From: Gonapodya prolifera JEL478
Taxonomy: Eukaryota; Monoblepharomycota; Monoblepharidomycetes; Monoblepharidales; Gonapodyaceae
NCBI GenBank assembly: GCA_001574975.1
Contig: KQ965783.1
Coordinates: 1 to 64,000, forward strand
DNA length: 64,000 nt
Direction of reading: 5' to 3'
Below the pieces are notes generated by a model. The model saw only the letters and a list, made by a program, of their open reading frames with translations. It searched no databases and was not told the origin of the DNA. The position numbers were made by a program, and so were the translations under genes. Below, in pieces: positions 1 to 10,740 of this stretch (position 1 is the first letter of the stretch; every line of letters begins with the position of its first letter).

Positions 1-2389
1 GTTTATATATTGCTATTTGAGATGGCCACAAAAGGTGCCCGCAGTTTGTGGTTTGCCGTTCGGAGTCCACGGTGGCCACAGGTATTTACCCGAGCGAACG
101 AGTTTTCGAGTTTACTCATTGTGTTCCAAAAAAAAACTCGCAACTCGCTGGTGTAAAAAATAATACTCCCTCAACTCGCTCCGAGCGAGTTGAGTGAGTT
201 AATGAGTGAGTTTTCAACTCGCTCATTCATGGCTTTATTTGGGGGTGTGATGGAGGCGTTTGTTTGGTGCCAAGGGCCTCCAAAGAATTTGGCAGGTATC
301 CTTATAGTGCAGCAAGATTTGATGGAGCAATGAGAGGTGAGAGAGTTGATGATTGGCAGCAAGGACAAGTTTCCAGGGCTTAATGGCAGGTAAAAGGTGA
401 TGTGACCCTGAGAGACTTGAGGAATGAGTAATGGAGCAAGATTGATGAGTTGGTGGCTCGGAGTTTTATGGTGAGGAGCAATGCAGGTAAACTGTAGATC
501 CGCGATTGCGCCGAGTAGTTATGGGCGGTGAGCGCTAGTGCTACCAAGAGGCTCAGAGACAGTGAGAGCATGAGTAAGTAATTTATAAGTGGTGATTGGT
601 GTGTGGGAGTGACAAGGGGGGGGGTAATGAAATGTGATGTGATGAAGATCAAACTCAACGATTAAGCATCCAATGCGCGACAATGCTACAATCCCCAGTG
701 ATGCAAAGTCCCCTGCTGGTCTCCCAACCTCCAGAACAGTCCGTGGTGGACGGGATCCAGGGTTGATGAGTTGAGTCCCAGTCGTCCCCCCAAAAAGCGG
801 TAGAACTGATACTCAATCAGCCTCCTAGGGTTATCCAAAGGGTAAGTAGCAGTGCGGGACTAGAGAGGATTGGACAGAGAGAGAGATGTTAGTATGTGAG
901 ATAGATGTGTATTGGTCTCTCTAGATGAGGCTTCTAAAGATATAAATAGTGGTGCCGGAAGCTACCTTTATGCCATGCTACCCAAGGCTTCAGTAGTTCC
1001 TACTAACCCCTTTGAGTGTTAGTTCCACTACATCACCTCAAAAATTGTCTAGTGATGCCATCGATTCTGCGTTTCATGAGAAACTGTTGGCGTCGGATCG
1101 CTTCTCCCAGTGGCTGGTCTCTCTCAGGCCTCAAAAAATTTGTCTTGCTGCAATAAAGCAAGACAAGTTCTCTGATGTTCAAGACTTGTATGAGCCCGGA
1201 GTTAAAGACATAATGTGAGTGAATTGGTTTCTGGGTTGGGGTCCAACTTCACCATCCCCTGTTCAGTGTTACTGCTGACTGTGGGATTCATGGCTTTACA
1301 ACAAGTAGTTTTGTGGAACGAGCCAACAAATCCATCCTTGTGTGTTTGTCGGCTACGTCTCCAAGCTCTCAGTAAATCTGCAAAGCAGTGTGAATTTACC
1401 ACCATGAGTAGTAGACTTTGTTGTGACTTGGTCAATGTTACCTTTGACAGCGTGACATAGTGGGCCCTGGCCAAGTTGACACGTGCTCCCTGATGAGCCC
1501 ACAAAGAGGATTTAAAGAAGACTGTGCGGTTTAGTGCTCTAATTGCAGCGCAGTGGGGCTGCAGAGAAAAATTGTGACGTTTGTTGGAGACCCTGATTGT
1601 GGCGGTTTCACAGTGGGCAAGCACACCATGATCCAATTCCCCATTTGGAGAAGTGGACTGAGTTGCGACTCAAAACACCAGTGACGTCACTGACCAATTT
1701 TTGGTGCCGCAACTGCTGTGGGACTCCCTTGCGTCACATTGGCAACGTTGTGCAATATTGGTGATGTGGCACCTGTGAACACAATCGTGGGAGGTGGTGA
1801 TGCTGGGAAGCGCAGGGTTGTACCTTGAAAGGCGTGTTATTGAGAACTGTGGTGGAAGTCAAAGGCAGTGTCAGCGCAACCGCCACCGTTGCGAGCAGGC
1901 AATGAGGCTGACAGGAATTGAGAGGGGAGGTGTAACCTTTTGGCAACATTTTTTTTGACGTTGTTTTGTGGATCGGCGTCCCAACAGTGCCGTCACCTGT
2001 ACCATGCCAAGGAACAACACAAACGGAGGTTGAACACATCACTTGCACTATTTTGGTAGAACGAGTCAACGAACTCGACCTTTTGCGTTCGTGTACCCAT
2101 ATCTCCCACCCCCTTCTTGGTTTGATGATTCGCTCCGCTCCGCGACTCCCTTTGCACAATTCGCGGATTGTGAAGATTGCATTCTCCACCCCCAGAATAT
2201 GCATTTACCCAAACACCATGACAGGTTCAAACACTAATCTCGGACAGAAACCATGAACTACGGCCTGTAAAGTATGGCACTTCACTCCTTATTCTCCTCC
2301 CACATCCACCCACGTCAACCCGCCCGCCCACCTTCCAGTCTGCCCCGCCGCACCGCACTCCCTTCCCCCAAATCCTCCCACACCCCACA
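1..2389. other. Gene-free left flank with short inverted and dispersed motifs
   Basis: No reading frame here resembles a known protein, and the open frames are short and overlapping. The motif CAACTCGCT occurs at 141-149, 172-180 and 215-223; the middle copy pairs with AGCGAGTTG at 184-192 as a 9-bp inverted repeat with a 3-base spacer, and GAGTGAG/GAGCGAG variants lie around it. A TATA-like TATAAATA lies near 942-949, followed by a short open frame (about 1012-1218) of 68 codons with no recognised similarity. The stretch looks like decayed repetitive DNA, but no family can be named. Confidence 0.4.
172..192. repeat. 9-bp perfect inverted repeat (CAACTCGCT / AGCGAGTTG)
   Basis: The arms at 172-180 and 184-192 are exact reverse complements separated by CCG. 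Further copies of one arm occur at 141-149 and 215-223. It could form a short hairpin; a function is not evident. Confidence 0.6.
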
Positions 2390-3483
2390 CTAAGCCCACT
2401 TGGCCACCGGCACGGTCCCCTGCTGGCTCACGCCCTCGACCTGCGCGACCGCCAGGTACTTGAGCAAAGCGCGGGCATCTCGTTCCGTCATGTCGTGTCG
2501 CTTCGCGAGTGTGGCCATCGTCCACACATCACGGCCTTCCCCGCCCCGACTGGACAGTTTGCGCCGGTACGTGAGGAGGGACTCGAGTGTCTGTGGGGGG
2601 ATGCGCGTGGTGAGGGGGTTGGGGCGGGTGGAGGGGGAGGAGGAAGAAGGGGAGGAAGAAGAGGAAGGAGAGGGGTAGGAATATGACGAGCGGCGTACGC
2701 GGGATTGCACGACTGTGACGAGGTCGTTGTGCTGGGGTGTGCCGGGGGTGATGCAGAGGTGAGTGTGAGTACCTGATATTCCGACCATCCCTTGGCTGCG
2801 AAACAGCCCACATATCTCGATCTCCGCTCTCTCACCCGCCAGGCAAACTCCGACAGGGTCCAATGTCCAACCCTCATTGTACGTCATGTGAATCCTGCAA
2901 CGGCTGCTTCTGCTTCCCCGGCACGACAAACCTACGACCACTGCTTCTGCTTCACCGGCACCAGCACCCTACGACCGCTGCTTCTGCTGCGGCATCGCAC
3001 CATCCTACCACCATCCTACCACCGCTGCTTCCGTCCCAAACATCCCAACATCCCAACCGAGCTCTCTCACCCGAAAAGGGCAGAAAAAAGACACGTGTTA
3101 CTCACCGGAACTGCCCCAAACGCTGACTCTGCGACCGGCGAGCCTACGTTCTCAAACTTGACGTTTCTGACGCGGGCTGCGAGGATTTTGTCGCGCTCGT
3201 CGACTGATTTTGGGTGGGAATGGGACCGAGTTTTAGGGAGCAAGGAGGGAGCAATGGGTGAGTGGTTGGAAGAGCGACAGGAGCGAAACAGCATCCACGC
3301 ACACTGGTTCATTAATCCCTCGACCTCCTTGGACACAGGCCGCGCCGCGAGTGGCATCTCGTCGAGTCCAATCTTCCCTTCCACTCCTGTCGCTACTCCA
3401 CTCCCCCCCCTCGCAGCCCCGCCCACCGCACTCCCCACGCTCTCCGCCGTCCGCGATGCACTCCGCGACGCTGATGCTCCCAT
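2390..3483 (-). CDS. Possible mitochondrial complex I assembly factor 4 (NDUFAF4-like)
   Basis: Three exons fit: 3483-3303, 3203-3106 and 2731-2390, giving about 206 residues. Intron 1 (donor GTGCGT, acceptor CAG) and intron 2 (donor GTGAGT, acceptor CCCCAG) both preserve frame. The protein starts MGAS, a possible N-myristoylation site like the MGA start of animal NDUFAF4. It has a central low-complexity Ser/Pro stretch and ends with a short helical region containing ERDARALLKYLAVAQVEG, which resembles the C-terminal KDVNSLLKYF segment of NDUFAF4 (UPF0240). NDUFAF4 proteins help assemble the membrane arm of NADH dehydrogenase at the mitochondrial inner membrane. The match rests on this C-terminal block, the N-terminus and the size, so the family assignment is moderate. 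Intron 2 is unusually long for this window (about 374 bp) and holds a degenerate minisatellite. Confidence 0.5.
2895..3030. repeat. Degenerate minisatellite (CTGCTTCTGCTTC core) in an intron
   Basis: The segment repeats a core of the form ACGACC-CTGCTTCTGCTTC-CCGGCAC about four times, followed by two copies of CATCCTACCAC. It falls inside the second intron of the NDUFAF4-like gene and explains the length of that intron. Confidence 0.6.
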
Positions 3484-3603
3484 TCCTTTGTCGCACCCGG
3501 GGACTCGCTGCGAATTTCACACCGGATGATTTTTTTTGCCGGTCGCTGCGGTCTCACCCAACACCATCGTTCGCTCCAATTCTCCAATGACATCCCACAG
3601 CAC

Positions 3604-5400
3604 TAGGAGGACGCGCAGGTAAGCGGGGAAAAGAAACCTTAGTGGACGAATCACTTGAATGATTTGAGGTCGCGCTTTTTGGAATTCCCCAAGTCTCTAT
3701 TATTTGCAAAACCAATCACGCAGCTCGGGGTGGCTCGCGGTAGTGAACTCGTTCAACTGGGTCTCGAGAGAGCGGTCATTGAGTGTCGAACTGTGACCAC
3801 AGTCACACATAGAAATCATCATTCCTTCCACAACTCACCCTTCCCTTCCCCTTCTCGTTGCATCTCCACTCACCCGTTGTCGCACAGTAATTAGCAACAA
3901 ACCAGGTCACTCATGGCTGCGACGCCAACCTTGCAATGTCGGCCACGTCACCACAATTGTTTTTGTTTTGTTTTGGGAGACTCCTGCAGGCGGAGGAGGA
4001 CCGCGACCCTGGTTTCTCCCTTGCGCGGCACCGTTTCAACCTTTCCACCTCACAAGCGTATCCAGCCTGACTTTTACCCAATGTCAAAGTCGCGTCACCA
4101 CGATTCCAGCCTGCTTGTTTCATTTTGGAGACTTCCATGAGTGGAGGAGGACACTGTCCTTGTTTCTCACCCTATGCGGCACCGTCTCAGTTTCTTGACA
4201 CTCCATTTCCGCAATGTGTCAATGTCACATTACAGTCCATGTTCCTTTTGCGTGCCACACACTCGGCAGTTGGCCAACTCCCAGACATATCTCCTCCCTC
4301 CTCCTTCTTCTGGGAAGGTCCCAAAATATGAGCTGGTTATTTTGCAGTCCTTTGAACCCATGCAGCGTGGAGACTCTTTTGTGTTGTCAAATTTTTTTTT
4401 TTTGAGACATGCGCCCGCAATTCTGATTTGATCAGTTTGCTTGTCGTGCTCTCATCTGCCACAGCCAATCCTTCTTTAATACTCCCTGTTGCTGTAGGTA
4501 GGACTTTTGCTGGCAACATCAGGTCATCACCCACCTTGATCTTCTTCCTTTGGAGACGGTGGTGCCACACTGACATCCACTAATGTAGAATATATAAAGT
4601 AGTATGAGTGTTAGGTATTAGCTGCTGTGCCACTACTGTGGCCGCGGGTTTAGATGTTCACACCTGCAGGACGTGCCCTAAGTTTGGCATCATGTTCCTG
4701 CAGGTGAGTTCCATGCACATTACAACTTGTTATGTATATTTTATCACACATACACGTTCCTGCAGATTACAGGCTTGTGCAGCTCACCTAGGTTGTGTAG
4801 CAGACAGCGCACTTTACACAGAGGCTCTCCTTACTCCTTTCTCAATTATTTGGCATCTGCCACAGTTCTTGCAGTTTGATCCCCAGTTGTGTGACGCAGC
4901 CGGCAAGAACCGGGTACACACGCCGTCCTTTTGGAGACGTGTGGCGTGAGAACTCATTACGTTTTCTTGCCGTTCTCTCAGATCCAGGGTTTTTTATCCC
5001 AAATCTTACCATAGCACAGTCTTGGTTCTTGGCATAGTCAATACGTCATCCTTTCAAGACACCTGCATACAGGCCCCGAGTGCCACAGTCGCAGCTGTCT
5101 AGGAGAACGTTGTCATTCTGCGTTTGCATGCTGTTTTCTCAGTTGGGTGAATGGGGAAGAGTGCTTGAGGGGAACAGAGTAGAACTAGCCACGAGTTTAC
5201 CATCACCAAAATGATTGTTTGATGTCTTCATGTCTGGTCTCGTTCCATTTGCATGCGTTTGATATCGTGTATCCCTTCACTCCGGATCAACGAAAAGAAT
5301 CGCCGGCAGTTTCGGATTTCCCCGTGTCCTGCGGACACCCAGAGTTGCGAGAGTACATCTTCACCCGACCTTGGCATTCACTTGAACCCCCCTCTTCCCC
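3604..5400. other. Intergenic stretch with inverted copies of the GTCTCCAAAA repeat family
   Basis: No credible gene. TTTTGGAGAC, the reverse complement of the motif that anchors the array at 42.9-46.4 kb, occurs exactly at 4123-4132 and 4929-4938, with variants near 3973 and 4548. The sequence after the copies at ~3973 and 4123 (a GGAGGA box, then a GCGGCACCGT box about 50 bases later) matches one module type of that array in reverse orientation. A TATATAAAG box lies at about 4590. Confidence 0.55.
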
Positions 5401-5547
5401 GAACTTAACACCTCCCCTCCGCCAATCCCACTCCTGGCGTCCCGCCTCCCGTCGCTCCCTCCCCGCATCCGCGCTGCGATCGGCATCGGCATCGGATTCG
5501 GCGCTGCTGCATCGTTCCTCTCGCTCGCACCGTCATCGTCCTCCGCA

Positions 5548-8500
5548 ATGCACTCCCACAACCACTCGCACCTCCCACCGGGCGTGCGCAAGACCTTCCC
5601 TGCAGATTCAGACTCGAACTCGTCTCAAAAGGTGCCCGACCACCACAAGCCCGGTGGAGGGTTCCGCAACCCCTGGCCAAGTTTTGAGGCGCATGGATTC
5701 GGCGAGGCGTTTTCGCTGTTTGCGCTGTGAGTTCTCGATGGGTGGGGTTGAGGGTGAACGTTTGTGACGAGTCGGGGAAAGCTACGAGGTCGGGAACACG
5801 TTGGGTATCGAGCACCGTGCATTCAATTGCCCACGCGTTCCACTTAACGGGGCCGTGTGATGGGAGAAGTTGGGGAAAGCTTACGTGAACGGGAACACGT
5901 AGGGCATCGAGGTTGCACCGCATATTCAATCCCCACGCGTGCCACCTAACGGGACCGAGCGACAGGCGTATCCCGCTGTCTGATAGGGGACGTGGACGAC
6001 TCTATCGCTTCATTACCAGGACGGGTTGTGCAGAGCTTGTGTGTCGACGGGAAGCTGTGGTAGCTGTGATCATCACAGATGGCGGGAAAATATGATGTGG
6101 GGACGTGGACGACTCGTTCGCCTCATCACCACTACGGGCCGTTAGCGTGGGGCTCGTGCATTGACGGGAAGCAGTGCCAGAAGTAGTCAGCCCAGACGGC
6201 ATGTTGGAAGAGCCCAAATCGGCGCAACCCCAAACGGGACCCCACCCAAAACGGACGCGCGGCGCTACACATCCTCCGACGCCCCCCGCCACCTCTCTCC
6301 ATCCCACCCCACCGCAGAGGCAACGACTACGACTCCCGCCGCGCGGCCCCACCTCCACCCGAAGAGCGCGTTCCCGTGATCAAGCCCTCGTTCGCCGACA
6401 TTGCATCGTTCCACGACCGCGCCAAGAAGGGCGACGCTAAAGTTCGCGCGACCTGGTTGGGTCACGCGTGTTTGTTTGTACAGGTGGGAGGGGTGAATGT
6501 GTTGGCGGTGAGTTTGGGAGCGGGGGGTGGGGGTGGGGATGGGAAGGCGAGAGAAGAGGATGGAAGGGGTAGGATGGGAAGCGATAGGATGGAATGGTGG
6601 AATGGGATGGAATGGAACGGCACGCTGCGACAGCCACTCATCGCACCAACGCCCAAACAACGATACAACGGCGGGTAATATCTGCGCACCTTGACACGAG
6701 GACGTGCGGGGCGTTTGTTTTGCTCGTAGTGGGGGTTTCGGGACGCGTGCCTGTGTCTTTGCGGCGCTGACCTCGTCTTGTTCTTGTTTCCCTCGCCTCC
6801 CGCCTCCACCCCTACTTGGTCCCCCGAACGCGCAGGACCCGTGTTGTTCGGAACGGTGCTCGCCCGTGCAGTGGGCTGGACGTGAGTTTCTTGGGGCGGT
6901 GTGGAGGCCGGCGGGCGGAGTTAAAATGTTGAGGGTGGGGTAGGGGAGTGGACGGTTGGGTGGCTGGGTGACGGAGAATCGGGGCATGGAACCTACCGGA
7001 ACATGTCGGAAGCCATAAGCCCCATCTCAACAGCGGGGCGAGAACACGTCTCGCTTTTCCAGTCGCCCGGCCCACGAGTATGACGGGTCGGGTCAGCGAC
7101 GTTTGCCCATCTTGCTCTTCCTTGTTCCTCTTTCCTATTGCTCACCACTCTTCTATCCTTATACTTACCCACCACCACTCACAAAGCGGCGCGCCACCGC
7201 CCCCTCCCGTGCGACCTCGCTGACCTACCACAGATCGACGTGGTGCTTATTTCGCATAACCAGTGCGTTTCTCGTTCTTTCACTCGCTGTTGGTCGCGCT
7301 TGTTCCACCGCTCACTCCTCCCTGTTGCCTTCCCCTGTGCCGTCCTCCCCCACACCACCTCCCACACTCCACAGCTACGACCACCTCGACCTGCCCACGA
7401 TCCAGCGCCTCGCGAAACTTCCCATAGGGTCCCAAACGACGTACTTTGTACCCCTGGGGAACAAGCGGTGGTTTGAGAAGAGCGCGCCGAACGTGAAAGT
7501 CGTGGAGGGGGATTGGTGGTGCGTGACTTCGTCCGGCGGGGCTTACCGTTGGAATCGTTGTAACCCCCGTCGAAATGTGTGTACGTAGGGACGAGTGGGA
7601 GTTCTCAAAATCTACCGCGACGGGAGCGCAAGTTGGTGCAGCGGAGGAGGAGAAAGTGACTGTGGCGTGTACGCCGTGTCAGGTGTGTGGACAGACTGCC
7701 AAGAATATGTGCTGAAGAGACCGCTGAAGGAATTTCTCAATCCTCACCCGCCCACCCAACCGAAAGTAGCACTTCTCAAGTCGTTCGATTTGGGACCGTG
7801 ACGCGACATTATGGAGTTCGTGGTGCGTAGTACCCTGCCAACCCGCTGGAGTATAACGTTTGACGTCCTCCACTTGTTGTCGCAATCGCGTCATAAAGGG
7901 TTGTGAAGTCGCCCAATGCGTCATTTTTCTTCGGCGGGGATACCGGGTGTGAGTATAGCTGTCCTTTGGGTGTTGCCGCCTGACGGTCCCTTGCGCTTCG
8001 CTACCCTCACTTAACCATCCGAACCCCACATCCCCACACCCGACCACAGACCGCGCCGTCCCTCGCTCCTGGCCCGACCCTTACGCCGAACTTTCCAAAC
8101 TCCCGCACTGCCCGGCTTTCAAGCAAATAGGCGACAAGTACGGGCCATTCGACCTCGCGGCCGTGCCCATCGGAGCGTACAGTCCTAGGTGAGGCGTCGA
8201 GACTTCATGGTGGGGGGGGGGGGGGGGGGGGGGGGNGGGGGGGGGGCGGGTGAGAGGAGTGAGCAAGGATCGCTGACCGTTGACCGCAAACCCCGAAAGA
8301 TGGTTTATGTCCCCCATCCACTGCTCCCCCGAAGACTCTGTCGAGCTGCACCGGGACATTCGCGCGCGGAAGAGTGTCGGGATGCACTGGTGAGTTACCC
8401 CGTGCCTTACTCCCTTCCAATTCTCCTCACACGCCGCCGAAAATCACACAGGGGGACCTTCACGCTCACGGACGAACCCTACTGGGAGCCTCCCCAGCGA

Positions 8501-8581
8501 CTCAAAGCGGCGCTGGCGGCACATGGTATGCCGGAGGATGAGTTCGTCGTGCTTGATATTGGGGGAGCTGTCGAGGTGTGA
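5548..8581 (+). CDS. NAPE-hydrolysing phospholipase D-like metallo-beta-lactamase
   Basis: Predicted to hydrolyse N-acyl-phosphatidylethanolamine to N-acylethanolamine and phosphatidic acid. Exons that join in frame: ..5726, ~6190-6507, 6836-6881, 7187-7262, 7375-7518, 7589-7682, 7770-7822, 7899-7948, 8050-8188, 8300-8389 and 8452-8581. Visible landmarks are [11 protein letters not shown] near the N-terminus, [19 protein letters not shown], the zinc motif SHNHYDHLD (HxHxDH), [20 protein letters not shown] (metal Asp), [13 protein letters not shown] and the late metal ligand in MHWGTFTL. Order and spacing follow animal NAPE-PLD throughout. The frame is open upstream of the first ATG (5548) and encodes a Gly/Ala/Ile-rich segment that could be a membrane anchor, so the true start may lie upstream or in another exon. 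The start of exon 2 is uncertain because it falls in a tandem duplication. Confidence 0.93.
5772..6205. repeat. Two successive tandem duplications filling NAPE-PLD intron 1
   Basis: The first unit, about 98 bp, occurs at 5772-5869 and again at 5870-5965, sharing GGGGAAAGC, CGGGAACACGT, ATCGAG and CCACGCGT blocks. The second unit, about 113 bp, occurs at 5986-6098 and 6099-6205, sharing GGGGACGTGGACGACTC and GACGGGAAGC. The copies are diverged. The second copy of the second unit runs into the probable acceptor of exon 2. Confidence 0.65.
8212..8246 (+). repeat. 35-base poly-G run with one N, inside an intron
   Basis: An uninterrupted G run with an ambiguous base at 8236 lies just after a GTGAGG donor (8189) in the NAPE-PLD intron 8189-8299. 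Its length is unreliable because of the N. A run this long is a potential G-quadruplex and a common sequencing failure point. Confidence 0.9.
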
Positions 8582-9290
8582 AGGTGGGGTGTGTATAGGG
8601 AGTAGAGTTAGAATGGTGGTGGGATCGATTCTGAAAATGCATGAGGACTTCGATTTTTCATTTTGGGGTGAATCATCATTTTGTAAATAATGGTTGTGGG
8701 ACGAAGGATGCGGACATGAACTGTCAAATCAGTCTGGTTATCATTCTTTATCATCCTGCGGACAACACACCAGGCTTTCATACCAAAAGAGTGCTAATTC
8801 TTCCGTCCTCCAAGAGCGGCAACCGAGTAGCGCAGTCGGATGATTCTCCCAAGATTGTGGTTTGTAACCCCGCGAGTCTTAGGATCGAATCCAGGTGCGG
8901 GCCATCCTTGGAATGGGCCAGTCCCATGAAAAGGAAGGTCGGTGTCGCTCTTTTATCAAAATTTAGTTGGTTTTTCTGCTCTCTTTTTCTTTTTTTTTTT
9001 TTTTGTTGTTTGGCCGGACTGCAGAGTTGGCACAAGGGCAGCATAACATAAAATCGGACACACACCAGGTGCCGACTGTCGAGGATCTGAAGCCAAACGT
9101 ACAAAGAGACGTATCGTGAATATGAATGGATTTATTAATATGCGAAAACAGATAAAAGGCAATGGAAAGTGTCCAACTTTCAAACCCCGAACGCCATTGT
9201 TCCACCCATTCAGCAAGTAAAACTTCAACGCCTCTTCCGCCCCAATGCGAACTTCGTGTCACACATCTTCCCATCTCCCCACCCACTCTC
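8582..9290. other. Convergent intergenic region with a SINE-like element
   Basis: This lies between the 3' end of the NAPE-PLD-like gene and the 3' end of the VWA gene on the opposite strand. Apart from the tRNA-like element with T-rich tail at 8816-9010, no gene or clear regulatory structure is visible. Confidence 0.6.
8816..9010 (+). repeat. tRNA-derived SINE-like element
   Basis: A pol III A-box-like block TAGCGCAGTCGGA is at 8828-8840 and a B-box-like block GGATCGAATCC at 8882-8892 (consensus GGTTCGANTCC, one mismatch). They are about 54 bases apart, as in a tRNA with a longer variable region. The T-arm stem is poorly paired and no clean acceptor stem closes, so this is not an intact tRNA gene. 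A unique body of about 90 bases and a T-rich tail with a T run (about 8990-9004) follow, which is SINE-like layout. No second copy was found in the window, so the assignment is tentative. Confidence 0.35.
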
Positions 9291-9671
9291 TTACGCTGCC
9301 GACCCAGACCCTTCCGACACCCCCGCCCTCGGAGCTCTCATCGCCGGGGACCCAGGCCCGACTCGCGGGGACTGCATGAGCTGCATCTGCGTCGTGAGCA
9401 GGTTGCCAACCGTCGTGCGCACGTCGTCGCTCCGGGTGTACAGTGCCGGACTCGTGTACGCCGATTGCGCAACCGGGGAAGCGGAACTGAAGGCGAAGCC
9501 GTTTGCCCTCGGAGCCCCTCCAAACATTGGGGCGGCAGCTGCTTGCTGCCGCATGGGCATCGCGCCACTACCAGCAGCACTAATTTGGGTTCGTCGCATG
9601 CGAGATTCCAGCCGTCCCGCGCCTTCTGGCGCCCTGGTGTCCATGAATCGGTACTCGGACTCGGGGATCCC
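9291..9671 (-). other. Conserved coding-like tail beyond the in-frame TGA of the VWA gene
   Basis: The same frame as the last VWA exon stays open after TGA for 126 codons. It contains YTSPALYTRSDDV and LLTTQMQLMQSPR, which match YTSPALYTRRDDV and LLRTQMRLMQTPR in the paralogue at 20.1 kb, where the block is continuous with the preceding PPPPYP region. The tail was therefore part of the ancestral protein. Here it is either lost by nonsense mutation, translated by readthrough, or cut off by a sequencing error. Confidence 0.7.
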
Positions 9672-10740
9672 TCAGGGGTAAGGTGGTGGCGGCCCAATGT
9701 GCGAGAAATACCCGGACGGTGGCGCTCCCGCCGGCGCCGCGGTGAGTGAGGGCGGGTCCTCGTTGAGGGCAACGAAATCCTCCCGACCGACGGCCGTCAC
9801 GCGGAACCCGGACAGGGCCTCGAGAGTGGAAGGCGGGATGGCCGTCTCGCCGTTCACCCGGCCTTGCAGGGCTTCCAGCAGGGCGTGCAGGCCGTTGGCG
9901 AGGAGGGTGGAGTTGGTGGATGTGGGGAAGAGGATGAGACTGTCGGTGAGGCCCGCGGCTTGCTGTGGCAAAAGGGGTGAGACTGCGACGAGGATGGTAC
10001 GGTTCAAGGTGCTTGAACTTACAGCGAACCATGTGAGGTCGGGGTTCTTGTACAAGATGGGTACGAATGTGACGTTGAGACCCTCGATGACGCCATTAAG
10101 GACCTGTAAAAGTCGAGTGTCGATGAAGGTAATTATGATAGGGAGTGTAGACAAGGTAAGAGTGAACCATGTCGATGGGAAAAGCACTTAAATTAGCAGC
10201 ACTGATCAGCGCACCTTGAAAACATCGGTAGGGAATCCATTCTGCTCCAACCATTCAGACTCTTTCACAGCTTCCCGAGATCTTCCTCTATCTCTGTAGT
10301 GAGGGACCGCATCCGTAATAAGGAAACAAACGATGTTGTGCTCCTGGGTGAACTTTTGTGTCAACGAAGCAACCCCCGCTGCGTGATTCTCCGGCCCATC
10401 GCCACCGCTCGCGTTGGTGACACCCGTATCGGGAGGACTATTGAGCGCCAGTTTGTCGCGCACGTAGTCGGCCACCTGCGTCTGCGTCAGCTCCATCGGC
10501 GACGCTGTCACGTAGCAAGCATCAGGCATCTCCGTGAATGTGTGGATGTGGAGCTGGACGTTGGGTCGATCGACGCTGCAGAAGCGATGCACCATCTCCT
10601 TTACGCCGGCTATCTGGGGTCCCACTGTGTCAATCGATCGGAGAGAGTTCAGTTGCGTTGTGATGGGCAAGGTTCGGCGGGCAAAACTCACTCGACCCGG
10701 TGATGTCTATCAAAAACACAACGTGTACGATGCCTGCCAT
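9672..10740 (-). CDS. VWA-domain protein with C-terminal PPxY motif
   Basis: Exons 10740-10692, 10624-10215, 10103-10023 and 9962-9672 join in frame to about 276 residues. Joining exons 1 and 2 gives MAGIVHVVFLIDITGSM, a von Willebrand factor A start with the DxTGSM metal-ion-dependent adhesion site. It is followed by a VWA-like alternation including VQLHIHTFTE and HNIVCFLITDAVPHY. The C-terminal quarter (QAAGLTDSL..., LANGLHALLEAL) is a separate conserved block ending GPPPPYP, a PPxY motif of the type bound by WW domains such as those of Rsp5-family ubiquitin ligases. The reading frame then meets TGA at 9674-9672, but coding similarity to the paralogue at 20.1 kb continues downstream. A ligand or metal-dependent binding role is suggested by the domain only; the precise function is unknown. 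Confidence 0.8.

Noticed and set aside
1012-1218. A small protein-coding gene after the TATA-like box
   Set aside because: Only 68 codons, no recognised similarity, and surrounded by repetitive DNA; reported only as part of the left flank.
2289-2686. Several overlapping 60-180 codon frames on both strands in the 2.3-2.7 kb GC-rich tract
   Set aside because: They are shadows of the low-complexity Ser/Pro exon of the NDUFAF4-like gene.
4123-4938. CRISPR-like spaced repeats formed by TTTTGGAGAC
   Set aside because: Spacing is irregular, the repeat is only ~10 bp, and the organism is eukaryotic.
8821-8905. Functional tRNA gene
   Set aside because: The T-arm has mismatches, the acceptor stem does not close and no anticodon loop can be placed with confidence.
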